This document shows positions 9,582 through 19,304 of a stretch of 64,000 nucleotides of DNA, piece by piece. A program made the translations under genes and the position numbers. Each line of letters opens with the position of its first letter. Within the stretch, counting starts at the first letter, position 1. The DNA is taken from NCBI GenBank assembly GCA_002722545.1, contig PBMI01000045.1, forward strand, positions 1 to 64,000, read 5' to 3'. Under the pieces are notes generated by a model. It had not been told where the DNA came from. It did not search any database and saw nothing but the letters and a program-made list of their open reading frames with translations. This DNA is from Opitutia bacterium (GTDB lineage: Bacteria > Verrucomicrobiota > Verrucomicrobiia > Opitutales > Seribacteraceae).

Positions 9582-10184
9582 CTATCTAAATTTTCTCCCC
9601 CTAGCTTGCGGATTATATACAGACACGACTCTAAAAACGTCGTCTTTAGGGTCAACTAAATAGCGTCTTCCACCTTGCCAGAGTTGTTCTAAGATCTCCC
9701 AGCCTTCTTCGGTTTCTGATAGCTCACCAAACACAATTGGTTGTCCCTTCTTACGAAGGTAAACCACTCTGTCGCCATCCCGTACGTTACCCTTTGGGTT
9801 AACGAGCAGCATTGACCCTTTTCTTAGGCCGAAGTCGTCGTAATCCACTTCTATGAAATACGACTCGTCGCATTCGAGTATGGTTTGTACAAGCACTGAC
9901 GGGTTCGTTGGTTTGCGACCCGACAGTGTTGTTAATACTCGTAACGGCTTCTCGGGAACAGTGTCCGAGGAAGCACCGAAGTCAGATAGTTCTAGCCCAG
10001 TAAAAGCAGTGAACTTGGTCAAAAAGTCAGTGTTAAGCGGAATCGTCCCTCTCAGATATTGACTGAAAGCCGACTGGTTCATGCCCATAGCCTTTGCTGC
10101 TCTGGCCTGACTTAGCGCCGTAGCATCTTTATGGGATGACCATGCAAGCTGTACTTTCTTTAGTACATCATTACTGTATTCCAT
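9582..10184 (-). CDS. CI-like repressor: XRE HTH plus S24-type C-terminal domain with apparently degenerate catalytic residues
   Basis: ALSQARAAKAMGMNQSAFSQYLRGTIPLN (HTH); FIEVDYDDFGLRKGSMLLVNP...GDRVVYLRKK (S24 fold); start at internal ATG (MEYSND) downstream of an operator/promoter. Confidence 0.85.
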   Translation of the reverse strand: MEYSNDVLKKVQLAWSSHKDATALSQARAAKAMGMNQSAFSQYLRGTIPLNTDFLTKFTAFTGLELSDFGASSDTVPEKPLRVLTTLSGRKPTNPSVLVQTILECDESYFIEVDYDDFGLRKGSMLLVNPKGNVRDGDRVVYLRKKGQPIVFGELSETEEGWEILEQLWQGGRRYLVDPKDDVFRVVSVYNPQARGRKFR

Positions 10185-10221
10185 CTTAAAAATCCCCGTT
10201 GTGGTTGTTTTGCTTATACAT

Positions 10222-10250
10222 AATTTAACAGTAGCACTGTTACATGTCAA
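10222..10250 (-). promoter_or_regulatory. repressor promoter with operator in spacer
   Basis: Minus strand TTGACA-17-TAAATT; operator aacagtagcactgtt at 10227-10241 (perfect palindrome AACAGT-agc-ACTGTT). Confidence 0.65.
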
Positions 10251-10318
10251 CGCATATGTTAACGTTTGCTAAGACATGAACACCACATTCGGAGTGGCCT
10301 CCAGCCGATCTAGCCTCC

Positions 10319-10774
10319 TTATAATCGATGGTCTGAAAGCCCTCCCTCTAATGTAGTTTCCTCAATAAACGTTGCTATAGCTGTGTAGTTTAATTTTTCT
10401 GCACGATTGGCAAATTCTTCGGCGGTTATGCCGTTAACCCATTCGCTAGGGTCAGTTAGGACAACACCACAAACTTGTCGTTGATGTTTTATGGCTTCAC
10501 AGCCGATGATCACTACTGCAAGCTCATTGGCCTCTACAGCTTCATTAAGCCATAATAGCTGCTGTGCAGATAAGTCGGGCTTAACGACCGTCGTAGGCCG
10601 CTTGGGTAGTGTCTTTATGAATTTGTACTCAGCCCATAACGGACGTTTTCCATTGCGGTGTCGATAAAATGCGTCAGGTACGCCACCCGCGAAATTATCG
10701 TTGATTTTCCACGTACGCATTATGTCAGAACTCAGCTTTTTGCCGACGTTCGCTGTGTACTGTGACTCAATCAT
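10319..10774 (-). CDS. phage endonuclease-like protein (PD-(D/E)XK/VRR-NUC-like)
   Basis: GGVPDAFYRHRNGKRPLWAEYKFIK. Confidence 0.6.
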   Translation of the reverse strand: MIESQYTANVGKKLSSDIMRTWKINDNFAGGVPDAFYRHRNGKRPLWAEYKFIKTLPKRPTTVVKPDLSAQQLLWLNEAVEANELAVVIIGCEAIKHQRQVCGVVLTDPSEWVNGITAEEFANRAEKLNYTAIATFIEETTLEGGLSDHRL

Positions 10775-11322
10775 TACAGGCCTAACGCCTCTAGTCGTTT
10801 GAATAGAGTATGCGCTTGTGCCTCCGCATCGAATAATGCGTGATGGGCAACAGTTGGCTCAACTCGTTCAATTTGCGGGGTTAGGTTCTTAATAGTGCGG
10901 TAACACATATCGCCTCTGTATGACCAAGGGCGGGGGAGGCCACAAATCTTGAAGGCTTCGGCTATCAGAGCATTGTCCATTGCTACACCATCACCCCATA
11001 GACGTATCTCATCTGCTGGTACACCTTTCGATTGTTCAGCGATAAACTCGCTTAGCTCGATTAGTGCGTCTTTAACTGGCTTATGTGCGTAGTTACCCTT
11101 GAACTCGTCACGCGCTGCTTGCTCTTGCTGTAGCCACCATAGGACGGTACTCGCGTCGATGTTGAAACCCGCTTTTTGGCTATCTTCGAGACTAATACGA
11201 GTGTAGTAGCCTTTGTGTATCTTTTTGTTTTTTAAATCCATTGGAACAATGCCGATTGACAGAATCGCGTCACCTGCGTTCGTGCCCATAGACTCGATGT
11301 CCACCATGTAATCGCTGACCAT
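10774..11322 (-). CDS. 3'-5' exonuclease (Rv2179c-like/DEDD)
   Basis: DYMVDIESMGTNAGDAILSIGIVPMD...LWGDGVAMDNALIAEAF...AHHALFDAEAQA. Confidence 0.75.
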   Translation of the reverse strand: MVSDYMVDIESMGTNAGDAILSIGIVPMDLKNKKIHKGYYTRISLEDSQKAGFNIDASTVLWWLQQEQAARDEFKGNYAHKPVKDALIELSEFIAEQSKGVPADEIRLWGDGVAMDNALIAEAFKICGLPRPWSYRGDMCYRTIKNLTPQIERVEPTVAHHALFDAEAQAHTLFKRLEALGL

Positions 11323-11508
11323 TATATTCTCCTGTTACCATTGGCCACCAAAAATTTAAGGCGCTAATGTAAAGTATTGTAAAGGTGTTTTGAAGTGTTA
11401 ATTTTATGAAATTTAATAAAAAATTAATTGTTAACTAAAGATTCAAAAAATAGTAAATTTTTATGATCAAACTTTAAACATTCATTCATTTTGCTTTAAT
11501 ATTTTACA

Positions 11509-11537
11509 CAAAAAAGCCGACCCAAAAACGAGTCGGC
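11509..11537 (-). terminator. rho-independent terminator for the leftward 11562-12269 gene
   Basis: Stem gccgac/gtcggc followed on the minus strand by a T-run. Confidence 0.6.
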
Positions 11538-11561
11538 CAATGCCCTAAAGTGGTAGGGCTA

Positions 11562-12269
11562 TTATGCTGCTTCGGTCTTTGAAGAAAATAAAGCGCTATA
11601 CATTTCAACAGCTTGATCGTATAACTCGTCGGGAGCATGAGCTACAAGTGATACGTCGTAATTGAAGAAATTACCTGAGCTATTAGACTCAGACACAACG
11701 CCTAATTGCCACACACAACCAAAGCGAGGGTTGCCTTGTTTTTCTTCGTCATTAATCAGGGTATTCCAGATTCGTGACTTTTTGACTTTAACCCCCGGCA
11801 TATCAAGTAGTGCAACAGATTTCGGATTACCTTCGTCGTCTAGAAGTAATACTAGGTGAGTAGGGTTCTCAGAAATATCATGGTCTTTAACCGCTAGACC
11901 TTGTTCTTCTAGTGCGTCTAGGGCTTCTTGTTCTGTGTCGTATGAACCGACCATACCGCCACCTAACTTACGCTTACGCCATACAACGATTTTCTTTGTA
12001 AAGCTTAAATTGATTAGGAAAAGCGATGTGTACAGTTCTTCTGTAACGCTATTCATGATCATACCAGCTTGCGCACCTTCAACTTGTTTAGGGTTACCAG
12101 GCTCTACTTCTGGGTTGATCATTTGTAACAATTTCAAGCGAGGAATGGCTAAATCGTCTGTGGTTACATTCTCTGAGCCACGGCCAACGTAATCGCCACG
12201 TTCTTCGATAGTTGCTACACCTGTGAACTTATCCTCTGCTTTTACAGCTACGTTTGTGTTATTAGCCAT
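11562..12269 (-). CDS. conserved phage protein, possibly ssDNA-associated
   Basis: Long ORF, consistent operon position, RBS-like upstream sequence; function not recognised. Confidence 0.6.
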   Translation of the reverse strand: MANNTNVAVKAEDKFTGVATIEERGDYVGRGSENVTTDDLAIPRLKLLQMINPEVEPGNPKQVEGAQAGMIMNSVTEELYTSLFLINLSFTKKIVVWRKRKLGGGMVGSYDTEQEALDALEEQGLAVKDHDISENPTHLVLLLDDEGNPKSVALLDMPGVKVKKSRIWNTLINDEEKQGNPRFGCVWQLGVVSESNSSGNFFNYDVSLVAHAPDELYDQAVEMYSALFSSKTEAA

Positions 12270-12335
12270 GATGGTATTCCTTATATTCGTTATTTGTTAA
12301 TCGTTAATGAGTCATTGGATCAAATAATTTGATCG

Positions 12336-12372
12336 AAAAACCCCCAACAACTGACTAGGAAGTAGGGGGTTA
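12336..12372 (-). terminator. possible terminator hairpin
   Basis: aaccccc ... gggggtt with long loop, T-run on minus strand. Confidence 0.45.
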
Positions 12373-12418
12373 GCAAGCAACCACAACAAGTACATAGAGA
12401 GAACCAGTTGAGGTCGCA

Positions 12419-12460
12419 ATATTAGTATTACTGTTAAAATAAGTCAACAGTGTTACTAAT
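12419..12460 (-). promoter_or_regulatory. promoter with paired operators
   Basis: Minus strand TTGACT-17-TAATAT; operators attagtattactgtt (12421-12435) and aacagtgttactaat (12446-12460), 25 bp apart. Confidence 0.75.
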
Positions 12461-12888
12461 TAATTTTTACGCACCGATAGTTTTCGCACTCGAACAGGCT
12501 TTACACCTGCTAGTGAGTCACCCATCGAAATAAGCTCTCTGAATGGCGCTGCATTGACTTTACGCTGTAGAAGGTAAAATGCATCATTGTCTTTAATGTG
12601 CTCGTACAATGCGTCCCAATCAGTAACAGAGGGCTGTGTTTCTTCACTCATAGATACAGCGCCTATGCCAACGTAAGCCACTTTTTCGCCTACTTCTAAG
12701 GTTGCCTTTAAGTAGTTCTCAAGCTCGGTTTTACGCTCTTTCAGGGCTTTTAATTGCTCAGCTTCTATTAGAGCTATCTCGCGACGTACGCGAAATAACT
12801 CGGTAACTACAGCCTTACGGTCTGGTAGCTCGCTAGCGGGGATATCTGATAGGTCAAATTCTTCTTTTAACTTCTCTGCTGCTGACAT
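12460..12888 (-). CDS. phage hypothetical protein
   Basis: ORF with coherent operon position. Confidence 0.6.
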   Translation of the reverse strand: MSAAEKLKEEFDLSDIPASELPDRKAVVTELFRVRREIALIEAEQLKALKERKTELENYLKATLEVGEKVAYVGIGAVSMSEETQPSVTDWDALYEHIKDNDAFYLLQRKVNAAPFRELISMGDSLAGVKPVRVRKLSVRKN

Positions 12889-12889
12889 T

Positions 12890-13261
12890 TTATGCTGCCT
12901 CTTGTTCTGTGTTTTCAGCTAATTCCTTTGGGACACGGCAACCAGCCTCGAAGAAAGCGTGTAACTTGTCCATCGCTTCGTCGAATGCTTGCACTTTGGT
13001 TACTGGCGTAGTTTGCAACTTGGCATTTAGTCGTTTGCACTCGGCGGTTAGCTTCGTTATCTCGTCAAGGTTCAAGTCGGCCATAGCGCTTTTTAAACCT
13101 TCTTCAGCTTCAACTAACTTCTCGCGTGTTTCTTCGAAGTCGCTACCGAACTCAACAACTTGCTTGCGCGTGTGGCGAACGTCTTTTACGGCCTCGTTGA
13201 ACGCTTCAAGGTCAAAGTCTGCTGCTGTGATTTGGAATTTGTTTAAAGGTAAGTTGCTCAT
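12890..13261 (-). CDS. phage hypothetical protein (coiled coil)
   Basis: ORF, heptad-rich sequence. Confidence 0.6.
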   Translation of the reverse strand: MSNLPLNKFQITAADFDLEAFNEAVKDVRHTRKQVVEFGSDFEETREKLVEAEEGLKSAMADLNLDEITKLTAECKRLNAKLQTTPVTKVQAFDEAMDKLHAFFEAGCRVPKELAENTEQEAA

Positions 13262-13292
13262 AATGGTTCTCTCTATAATGTAAAAGTTGTGG

Positions 13293-14678
13293 TTAGGCTG
13301 CTTGCGACAGTCCTGCGATAGTGTTTAGTAAGTCAATCATGTTCATCTGCTTGTTGAGCATCTTCTGGTAGACTTCTTCTTCTACCGTTTCCTCAGCCGC
13401 AATATGAATAATCTCGGTCTTACGTTTTTGGCCTGTTCGTACGATACGGTGGTTAAACTGCTCGTATAGGTCGGCACGATAAGTAGGGCTTGCCCAAATA
13501 ACACGATTCGCCATAGTCAATGTCAAACCGTGCCCCGCTGATTGTGGGTGAGCGAAAATCACTTGAATGTTGCCCTGCTGAAATTGATGAACGATTCGGT
13601 TACGCTCCAATGATGGCGTGTCACCATCTATTACCGCGTAAGTAATCTTTCGTTTTTTGGCCTCGGCTATTAGGCCGTCACGTTGATGTGTCCAGTTGAA
13701 CGCAACAAGCGCGTGGTCTGTCTCTTCAACCAAATCAAGCACCAGCTCATAACGTTCTTTGTGTACGTTAATGACTGATCCATCTTCGTTGTACACGCCA
13801 CCCGACAGCGTTTGCAGTAGCTTCTGCATACGTGAACCCGCGTGGACGGCATTCAGCATTTCGCCGCTCTCCAACGCCAATACTGACTCACGTTTAAGGA
13901 ACTCGTAGTCACGGCGTATCTTCTTAGGTAGCTCAACCGTTACCTCTCGGTAAATGGTCTCTGGCAACTCTTGAACGTCATCAAGCGCAACACGGGAAGT
14001 AATGTCAGATAGCATCAGTGTCACATGGTCTGCGGCACCGGCTTTATCAACCCATTTCGTTGCCCCAATTGGCGCACCCGCAATGACTTGTGGATCACAT
14101 ACTTGTTGACGAAAGCCAAAGAAGTTTTTGCCAAGGCGCTCACCTCGGTCTATGAGGAACGCTAAGTGCCAAATGTCGAGAATGGTGTTAGGGGAGGGTG
14201 TACCCGTCATAAGTGCCATTTTCTCAATGTCACCTGCTATACGGTTAATTGACTTGGAACGCATGGACGTTCTGTTTCGGAAGGCGTCACCCTCGTCAAC
14301 AATGAGGACATCGAATTTAGGCGCGTAGCCCTCGTTGTCTATCATCTTAACCGTGTCGTGGTTCGTGATTACCCATTGGGCATTACCTTCGAAGGCTTTA
14401 CGTTTTTTGGCGGCAGTACCCGCAGCGATAGCGTAGGTTGCTTCGGGCCAGCCGAAACGCAGGTCTTTAGCCCACGCTGGCGTTAAAATGGATAGTGGTG
14501 CGAGTACAAGAACACGCGCGTCAGGCCAGTATGTTTTCACTGCATGAATGCAGGCGAGCGTTTTGCCCGTCCCGCATCCATCGAAGTTCAACACGCGCTC
14601 TTTATCACCCCACAGGTTAGCAAATGCCTCTTGGTGGGCGAACGGCTTAAATGTCGGTTTCTCTTTTTTATGCAACAT
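13293..14678 (-). CDS. SNF2/DEAD-like superfamily 2 helicase
   Basis: FDGCGTGKTLACIHA (Walker A), LIVDEGDAF, LMTGTPSPN, HRIVRTGQKRKTEI. Confidence 0.9.
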   Translation of the reverse strand: MLHKKEKPTFKPFAHQEAFANLWGDKERVLNFDGCGTGKTLACIHAVKTYWPDARVLVLAPLSILTPAWAKDLRFGWPEATYAIAAGTAAKKRKAFEGNAQWVITNHDTVKMIDNEGYAPKFDVLIVDEGDAFRNRTSMRSKSINRIAGDIEKMALMTGTPSPNTILDIWHLAFLIDRGERLGKNFFGFRQQVCDPQVIAGAPIGATKWVDKAGAADHVTLMLSDITSRVALDDVQELPETIYREVTVELPKKIRRDYEFLKRESVLALESGEMLNAVHAGSRMQKLLQTLSGGVYNEDGSVINVHKERYELVLDLVEETDHALVAFNWTHQRDGLIAEAKKRKITYAVIDGDTPSLERNRIVHQFQQGNIQVIFAHPQSAGHGLTLTMANRVIWASPTYRADLYEQFNHRIVRTGQKRKTEIIHIAAEETVEEEVYQKMLNKQMNMIDLLNTIAGLSQAA

Positions 14679-15702
14679 CTAAACCTCGATAGTGGTCAAA
14701 ACCACATGCGCCGTTACCGTATGCTTTACCATCACGGTTAGTGTTGCAGCCGTACTCACAGAAACGACAGGTATGCGCGTTAGCTGTAGGTATGAAGTCT
14801 TTGGTCATTGTTAGTTTCTTGGCACGGTTATGGTAGCGAAGTAATAACATGCCGAGCTGACGACGGTTGAACGTGCGAACCATCTTGGTGCCGTCGTCTA
14901 AATACCAAAACTCGACCTTAAACACGTCAATCTCAGGGAATCGGTGCATCGTGTGCAGCGCGTAGCTTAGCCCTTGGTCAGCGTGTTTCATTTCGTTGCC
15001 AAACTTCTGACCTGTTTTATAGTCAATGATGCGGCATGAGTTTTCATTCTCACGGATGAACACGTCAAGTTTCGCACGGCCCCACAGCTCGTCGTCATCC
15101 CAATCGCACGGCGACCAATCTTTGCGGATACCCCAATTTTCTTCCATCGTGATTTTACCTTCACGGTAGTCCTCACGCAGACTAGAGAAGTCCGCTGAGA
15201 ATTGGTCGAACTTGGTGCGGTTGTCCGCTGGCAATTCTTCTACGTCACCACGAACCCATGCCTCGCAGCCGTCGTGAATGACTGTTCCGCGTTGTGCGGC
15301 TTCACCAGACTCAACAGGTATTTTATCTACTTTGCCTAGTTTGACTGCCCATTGACAGTTTTCGAACTTCTTGAGCGTTGAGAATGACCAGGCTTTGACA
15401 GCTGCTGTTGGGAAGTCGACGACCATAGCGCCGCGTTCATCTTCTCGCGTTTGCTTCGCTTGTTTAAGTGCATCCGATAGAGCATTCAAATCTCCCGCTT
15501 TTTTAATCTTGTTGTTCTTTGGTGCTTGCGTGATTACCGCTTTTTGTTTTGTTTCTTTAGCACGAGCGCCTAGCATTGCTGCTAGACCCTCCTTGCTATC
15601 AGCTTTCACAGCGTCCGAAGGCTTGGGCGTACTGCTTTTGCCTTGAATTGTTTGTTGACCAGACTCAGCGGCCTTGGCCTTAAGTTTGGCAGCAAAGTCC
15701 AT
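14668..15702 (-). CDS. RecB/Cas4-like PD-(D/E)XK nuclease
   Basis: SFSTLKKFENCQWAVKL, RIIDYKTGQ, CRFCEYGC...ACGF (possible Fe-S cysteines). Confidence 0.8.
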   Translation of the reverse strand: MDFAAKLKAKAAESGQQTIQGKSSTPKPSDAVKADSKEGLAAMLGARAKETKQKAVITQAPKNNKIKKAGDLNALSDALKQAKQTREDERGAMVVDFPTAAVKAWSFSTLKKFENCQWAVKLGKVDKIPVESGEAAQRGTVIHDGCEAWVRGDVEELPADNRTKFDQFSADFSSLREDYREGKITMEENWGIRKDWSPCDWDDDELWGRAKLDVFIRENENSCRIIDYKTGQKFGNEMKHADQGLSYALHTMHRFPEIDVFKVEFWYLDDGTKMVRTFNRRQLGMLLLRYHNRAKKLTMTKDFIPTANAHTCRFCEYGCNTNRDGKAYGNGACGFDHYRGLDVA

Positions 15703-15923
15703 TACGCGGCCTCCTTCCCAAAGCGGCGAATGAACGCCGCACAATCGTCTATCCCTATGTAAATCTCACCATTATGCTCAATCGCTGGCGCTGAGCGGAG
15801 GCCATGTGGATTACTCTCCGAGAGGCGAACAACATCAAGTTCTACGCCAGCTAGCTCAGCGTATGATTTAACGTCAGGGCAGAATTTACATCCTCGGGCA
15901 GTGTATAAGATTGGCTTTTTCAT
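15702..15923 (-). CDS. glutaredoxin-like protein
   Basis: ILYTARGCKFCPDVKSYAELAGVELDVVRL...RSAPAIEHNGEIYIG. Confidence 0.85.
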   Translation of the reverse strand: MKKPILYTARGCKFCPDVKSYAELAGVELDVVRLSESNPHGLRSAPAIEHNGEIYIGIDDCAAFIRRFGKEAA

Positions 15924-18577
15924 AGGTCGTATCCATTATTTGAGTATATTTCGGGTTCAACGGATTTTTCTAGCTCAGCTCTGGCCTCAGCCATAGCTCG
16001 CTCGAAGTCCTCGCTGGTTCTTTTTTCTGGGTCGATTGATGAAACGTTGCTTGGCAGGGTGCTGTTGGCATCTTTAATAGCCTCAAGCACTTCCTCGTCG
16101 TTGTAGTTCCAGAACACTTCAACACATCGCGGACGCGACGGTAGGGGCGCTCTAGCACCTACAGGGCGAGACTTACGTTTCTTCTCAACATCGTGCGTAG
16201 ATAGCATTCGCGATAGGGCGTTTTCAGATATTTCCTTGCCCGCCAGATAGCTATAAAGCATGCGTAAATCATCGGGCAGCAAGTAACATGCTTTACCTGT
16301 ATTCACGTGCTCTAAGTTGGCCGTCAGGAATGTCTTAACACGCGTCAACTGTGCAAACTCTTTAGGCTCAAGGTTGGCTGTCGACTTATCAAGAATACCG
16401 ATGAACGCACCAAAATCACCGTCACGTAGCGCGGTAAAGAAGCTATCAGATGCGCTCATACCTGCTTTCTGCGTGTCGATTCGTGCTTGGTTCATGATGA
16501 TTGAACCTGATTGGTGAGTGTCTACCTTGAATGAGCGAAGGTAAGTGGCAAATGCGTGTAGCTCGCCCTTAATTAACTCGTCCGTATGCTCACGGTGCGA
16601 TTTGATATACCCAAGCCGCGCCTCAAGGTTTCTCTGCTGCCTCGGTGCAATGTTATAGCGTCGTTTATCAGTTACAGGCATTGCGTCCAAGTCGTTTGTC
16701 GCGAAGATGAAGTTCAGACGTTGAACAACCTCTCGCTGTTGTTGCTGCATCTTACGAAGCATCATGGTTGGCTCGGTAATACGCGTTTTTAACAGTGACG
16801 CTGCTTTTGTTAAGCTCGCCGCCCCGCGCATGTTGAACTCGTCAACCATCAACAACATTAAATCTTCCATCCAGCCGTTAAACTGGTCGTCGGCTATCCC
16901 TTGCAGCGTGTTCTGAGCCACGTACTGCTGGCCGATTAATGGGCGTAAAACTGACTTAAACAGTAAGCCTTTACCCGTACCCTCTGTACCATGGACAAGC
17001 CAAGCGGTCTGTGTCTTGTCTCGTTTCTGCATTATGAACGCGAGCCAGTTAATGAAATGCTCGAAGCAGTCCATATCATCACCCAACATATTTAAGATGA
17101 TTTCACTAATGACAGGGCAGTCGTAGTGCAGCATCCAAGCGTTGCCATATGTTAGGGTCTCAGGGTAGTCATGCGTCGTTTTGTCGCGCATGTAAACAGA
17201 TGGCTTGAAACGGTTTATGTAGTCCTTGTCACCTATCGCGTAACGTGTCTCACCTCGGTTCGGGTCCAAGGTCACATGAATAGCAGGAACAGGGTCAGGA
17301 ACAAGTTGGCCGTAATGCTTTAGCCACTCCGCAGCAATTTGCGCGTTCTTACGCTCTTTGAGTTCAACTACTTCGTCGTTCTCTTTGTCGTACTCCATCG
17401 TCATATACATGTCAGATGTTTGGTCAATAAACATCGAACGTTGAACCTTGCGAACGATACCTTCGTCGTCCTTCACTTCCTCGTACGCTTCACCATATCT
17501 CTCAATATGTTTGGCGTATGCCTCCGCGTCGGCGCTTTTAAACAAGAAAGCTGGCTCGTCAGGTATGAAACAACGCACAACCTCTGGGTTAGAGCGAGCA
17601 ACCCAATATGCATTGTTCTTACTACCGCCTACGTTATAGCGAACAAACTCGTCGTCCTCGTACGCAAACTCCATACGAACAGTCGGCGGGTTAGCCATAA
17701 CATTCATCGGACGGCCATCGACATTTATGCGCGTAAACTTCGGCTTGTGTCTTACGATCCCCGCTTCTTGTTGCAGCTCCTTAATCTTGGTATCACGTAT
17801 CTGGTTGATCGCATCCATCTTGTCGTGAACGGCCTCAAGTAAAGGGTCAAGATTAAGCAACTCTTTACCTTTTTTAACCAGCACAAAACGCTCGTCATCG
17901 TTGATAAACGGATTAGTGCGCTTAGGACCAAAACTAGGTGGGGCGATATAAATTAGACGGGCAGGCTCCGCTAGACAGGGGTCGATAACACTCTTTAAAC
18001 GTGTCTTTGTCTTTGTGAGCTTCAACCTGTTATAAATGTCAGACTGTGAGTAGTTCAGCGACGTTAGCCACTCTTTTAACGCACGGGGCGACACTGAATT
18101 TTCAAGTAAAAAGTGTATGTGAACCGACACTTCATCTTGGTTCAGGCCAAATGAGCTTGAGGCCATAGCTACGTAAGAAACGTTATGCAGGGCAGTCGGT
18201 AACATTTCTATTACCGACTCGGCAACTTGCTTAACATCTGACGAGCGGTAGCGCTCTTTCAGTTCACCTTCTAACTTCAAACCGTCAACGTCCAGCACCA
18301 TAAACTCGGTGCGAGCGTCTTGGTCGGTCATGTTCCGACGCGATTCATGTGCTAAAGGGCGAATGAACAAACCTTTGTATAGCGCACGACCGTATCGGGC
18401 ATTCTCCAATAGCAACTCTCGGTAGCCTGCTAAGCCTTCTTCCTCTACGTTCAACTCTGCTTCGTACGACGTTAATTTTGCAGCAAGCGGGTACGAGCGT
18501 GAGCTACCATCAGCTAGGCCAATCGTTTTACGCATCGGACCTATCTTGCTGTGCGCGGAAACAAAGTGTAGTTTCAT
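15920..18577 (-). CDS. primase/SF3-like helicase (DUF5906-type) replication protein
   Basis: WLVHGTEGTGKGLLFKSVLRPLIG (Walker A), LMLLMVDEFNMRG, NFIFATNDLDAMPVTDKRRYNI. Confidence 0.85.
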   Translation of the reverse strand: MKLHFVSAHSKIGPMRKTIGLADGSSRSYPLAAKLTSYEAELNVEEEGLAGYRELLLENARYGRALYKGLFIRPLAHESRRNMTDQDARTEFMVLDVDGLKLEGELKERYRSSDVKQVAESVIEMLPTALHNVSYVAMASSSFGLNQDEVSVHIHFLLENSVSPRALKEWLTSLNYSQSDIYNRLKLTKTKTRLKSVIDPCLAEPARLIYIAPPSFGPKRTNPFINDDERFVLVKKGKELLNLDPLLEAVHDKMDAINQIRDTKIKELQQEAGIVRHKPKFTRINVDGRPMNVMANPPTVRMEFAYEDDEFVRYNVGGSKNNAYWVARSNPEVVRCFIPDEPAFLFKSADAEAYAKHIERYGEAYEEVKDDEGIVRKVQRSMFIDQTSDMYMTMEYDKENDEVVELKERKNAQIAAEWLKHYGQLVPDPVPAIHVTLDPNRGETRYAIGDKDYINRFKPSVYMRDKTTHDYPETLTYGNAWMLHYDCPVISEIILNMLGDDMDCFEHFINWLAFIMQKRDKTQTAWLVHGTEGTGKGLLFKSVLRPLIGQQYVAQNTLQGIADDQFNGWMEDLMLLMVDEFNMRGAASLTKAASLLKTRITEPTMMLRKMQQQQREVVQRLNFIFATNDLDAMPVTDKRRYNIAPRQQRNLEARLGYIKSHREHTDELIKGELHAFATYLRSFKVDTHQSGSIIMNQARIDTQKAGMSASDSFFTALRDGDFGAFIGILDKSTANLEPKEFAQLTRVKTFLTANLEHVNTGKACYLLPDDLRMLYSYLAGKEISENALSRMLSTHDVEKKRKSRPVGARAPLPSRPRCVEVFWNYNDEEVLEAIKDANSTLPSNVSSIDPEKRTSEDFERAMAEARAELEKSVEPEIYSNNGYDL

Positions 18578-18582
18578 CGTCT

Positions 18583-18786
18583 TTATGCCTCCCTTGGGTA
18601 TTTTTCGAAATCGTCTGCACAATCTTTGTCACAGAACAACCTGCCTGGCTCATGCACTAGGGGTTCATCACAGTTGTAGCAGGCTTCTTTAGGTGTTAGG
18701 CGAGGGGTCTTAACCTTCGCATTTGCGAGCTGAACAGCAAGCATTAACTCCTGCTGCTCAACTGATTTGTCTATGTAATCGGGCAT
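18583..18786 (-). CDS. small zinc-finger protein
   Basis: ACYNCDEPLVHEPGRLFCDKDCADDFEKY. Confidence 0.65.
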   Translation of the reverse strand: MPDYIDKSVEQQELMLAVQLANAKVKTPRLTPKEACYNCDEPLVHEPGRLFCDKDCADDFEKYPREA

Positions 18787-18826
18787 CTCGTTAAATTAAA
18801 TTATTAGTAAACAGGTCGTGCATTTT

Positions 18827-18883
18827 AACAGTGTTACTAATTAAATTCAGCGGTATAAAACTGATTTTAGTAGTATCACTGTT
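18827..18883. promoter_or_regulatory. two dispersed operator motifs
   Basis: aacagtgttactaat (18827-18841) and agtagtatcactgtt (18869-18883) upstream of 18786 start. Confidence 0.65.
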
Positions 18884-18912
18884 AAAATTTTTACTCTGCT
18901 ACAGTTTGATAT

Positions 18913-19302
18913 TTAATCCAGTCGGGTCGTAATCCATTTTCCTTCGTCTTGAACGGCAACTAATGCATATGGATAGACAAAGGCCCGCTGTTGTGTGCGG
19001 GGGTTAAGTATCATTAGAATAGGTGCTAGAGGCTCATCTTCTGGGTAGTGATACATACCCTCATCGTCGATTGTTGCTCGGTCTCCCCATCTGTGACCAT
19101 ATACGTAGTTGTTGTCCACGTTCTGCTTAAACGTATTACCGTCGTCACCATTGCATAATATTTGCGGGATAAGACCTGCATACTCAACAAGGTCGGATGG
19201 CGTTAGCTTTGGGTCAAAGCCTTCAAAAAGCGTTGGGTTCGTTACACCGATAAATGACAGGCCGTCTGCCGTTACGCTCGTAAACTCTTGATGGTTGTTC
19301 AT
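18913..19302 (-). CDS. phage hypothetical protein
   Basis: ORF in operon. Confidence 0.55.
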   Translation of the reverse strand: MNNHQEFTSVTADGLSFIGVTNPTLFEGFDPKLTPSDLVEYAGLIPQILCNGDDGNTFKQNVDNNYVYGHRWGDRATIDDEGMYHYPEDEPLAPILMILNPRTQQRAFVYPYALVAVQDEGKWITTRLD

Positions 19303-19304
19303 AG

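Noticed and set aside
14668-15702. Cas4-like nuclease as evidence of a CRISPR system
   Set aside because: RecB-like nucleases are common in phage replication modules; no array or other cas genes nearby
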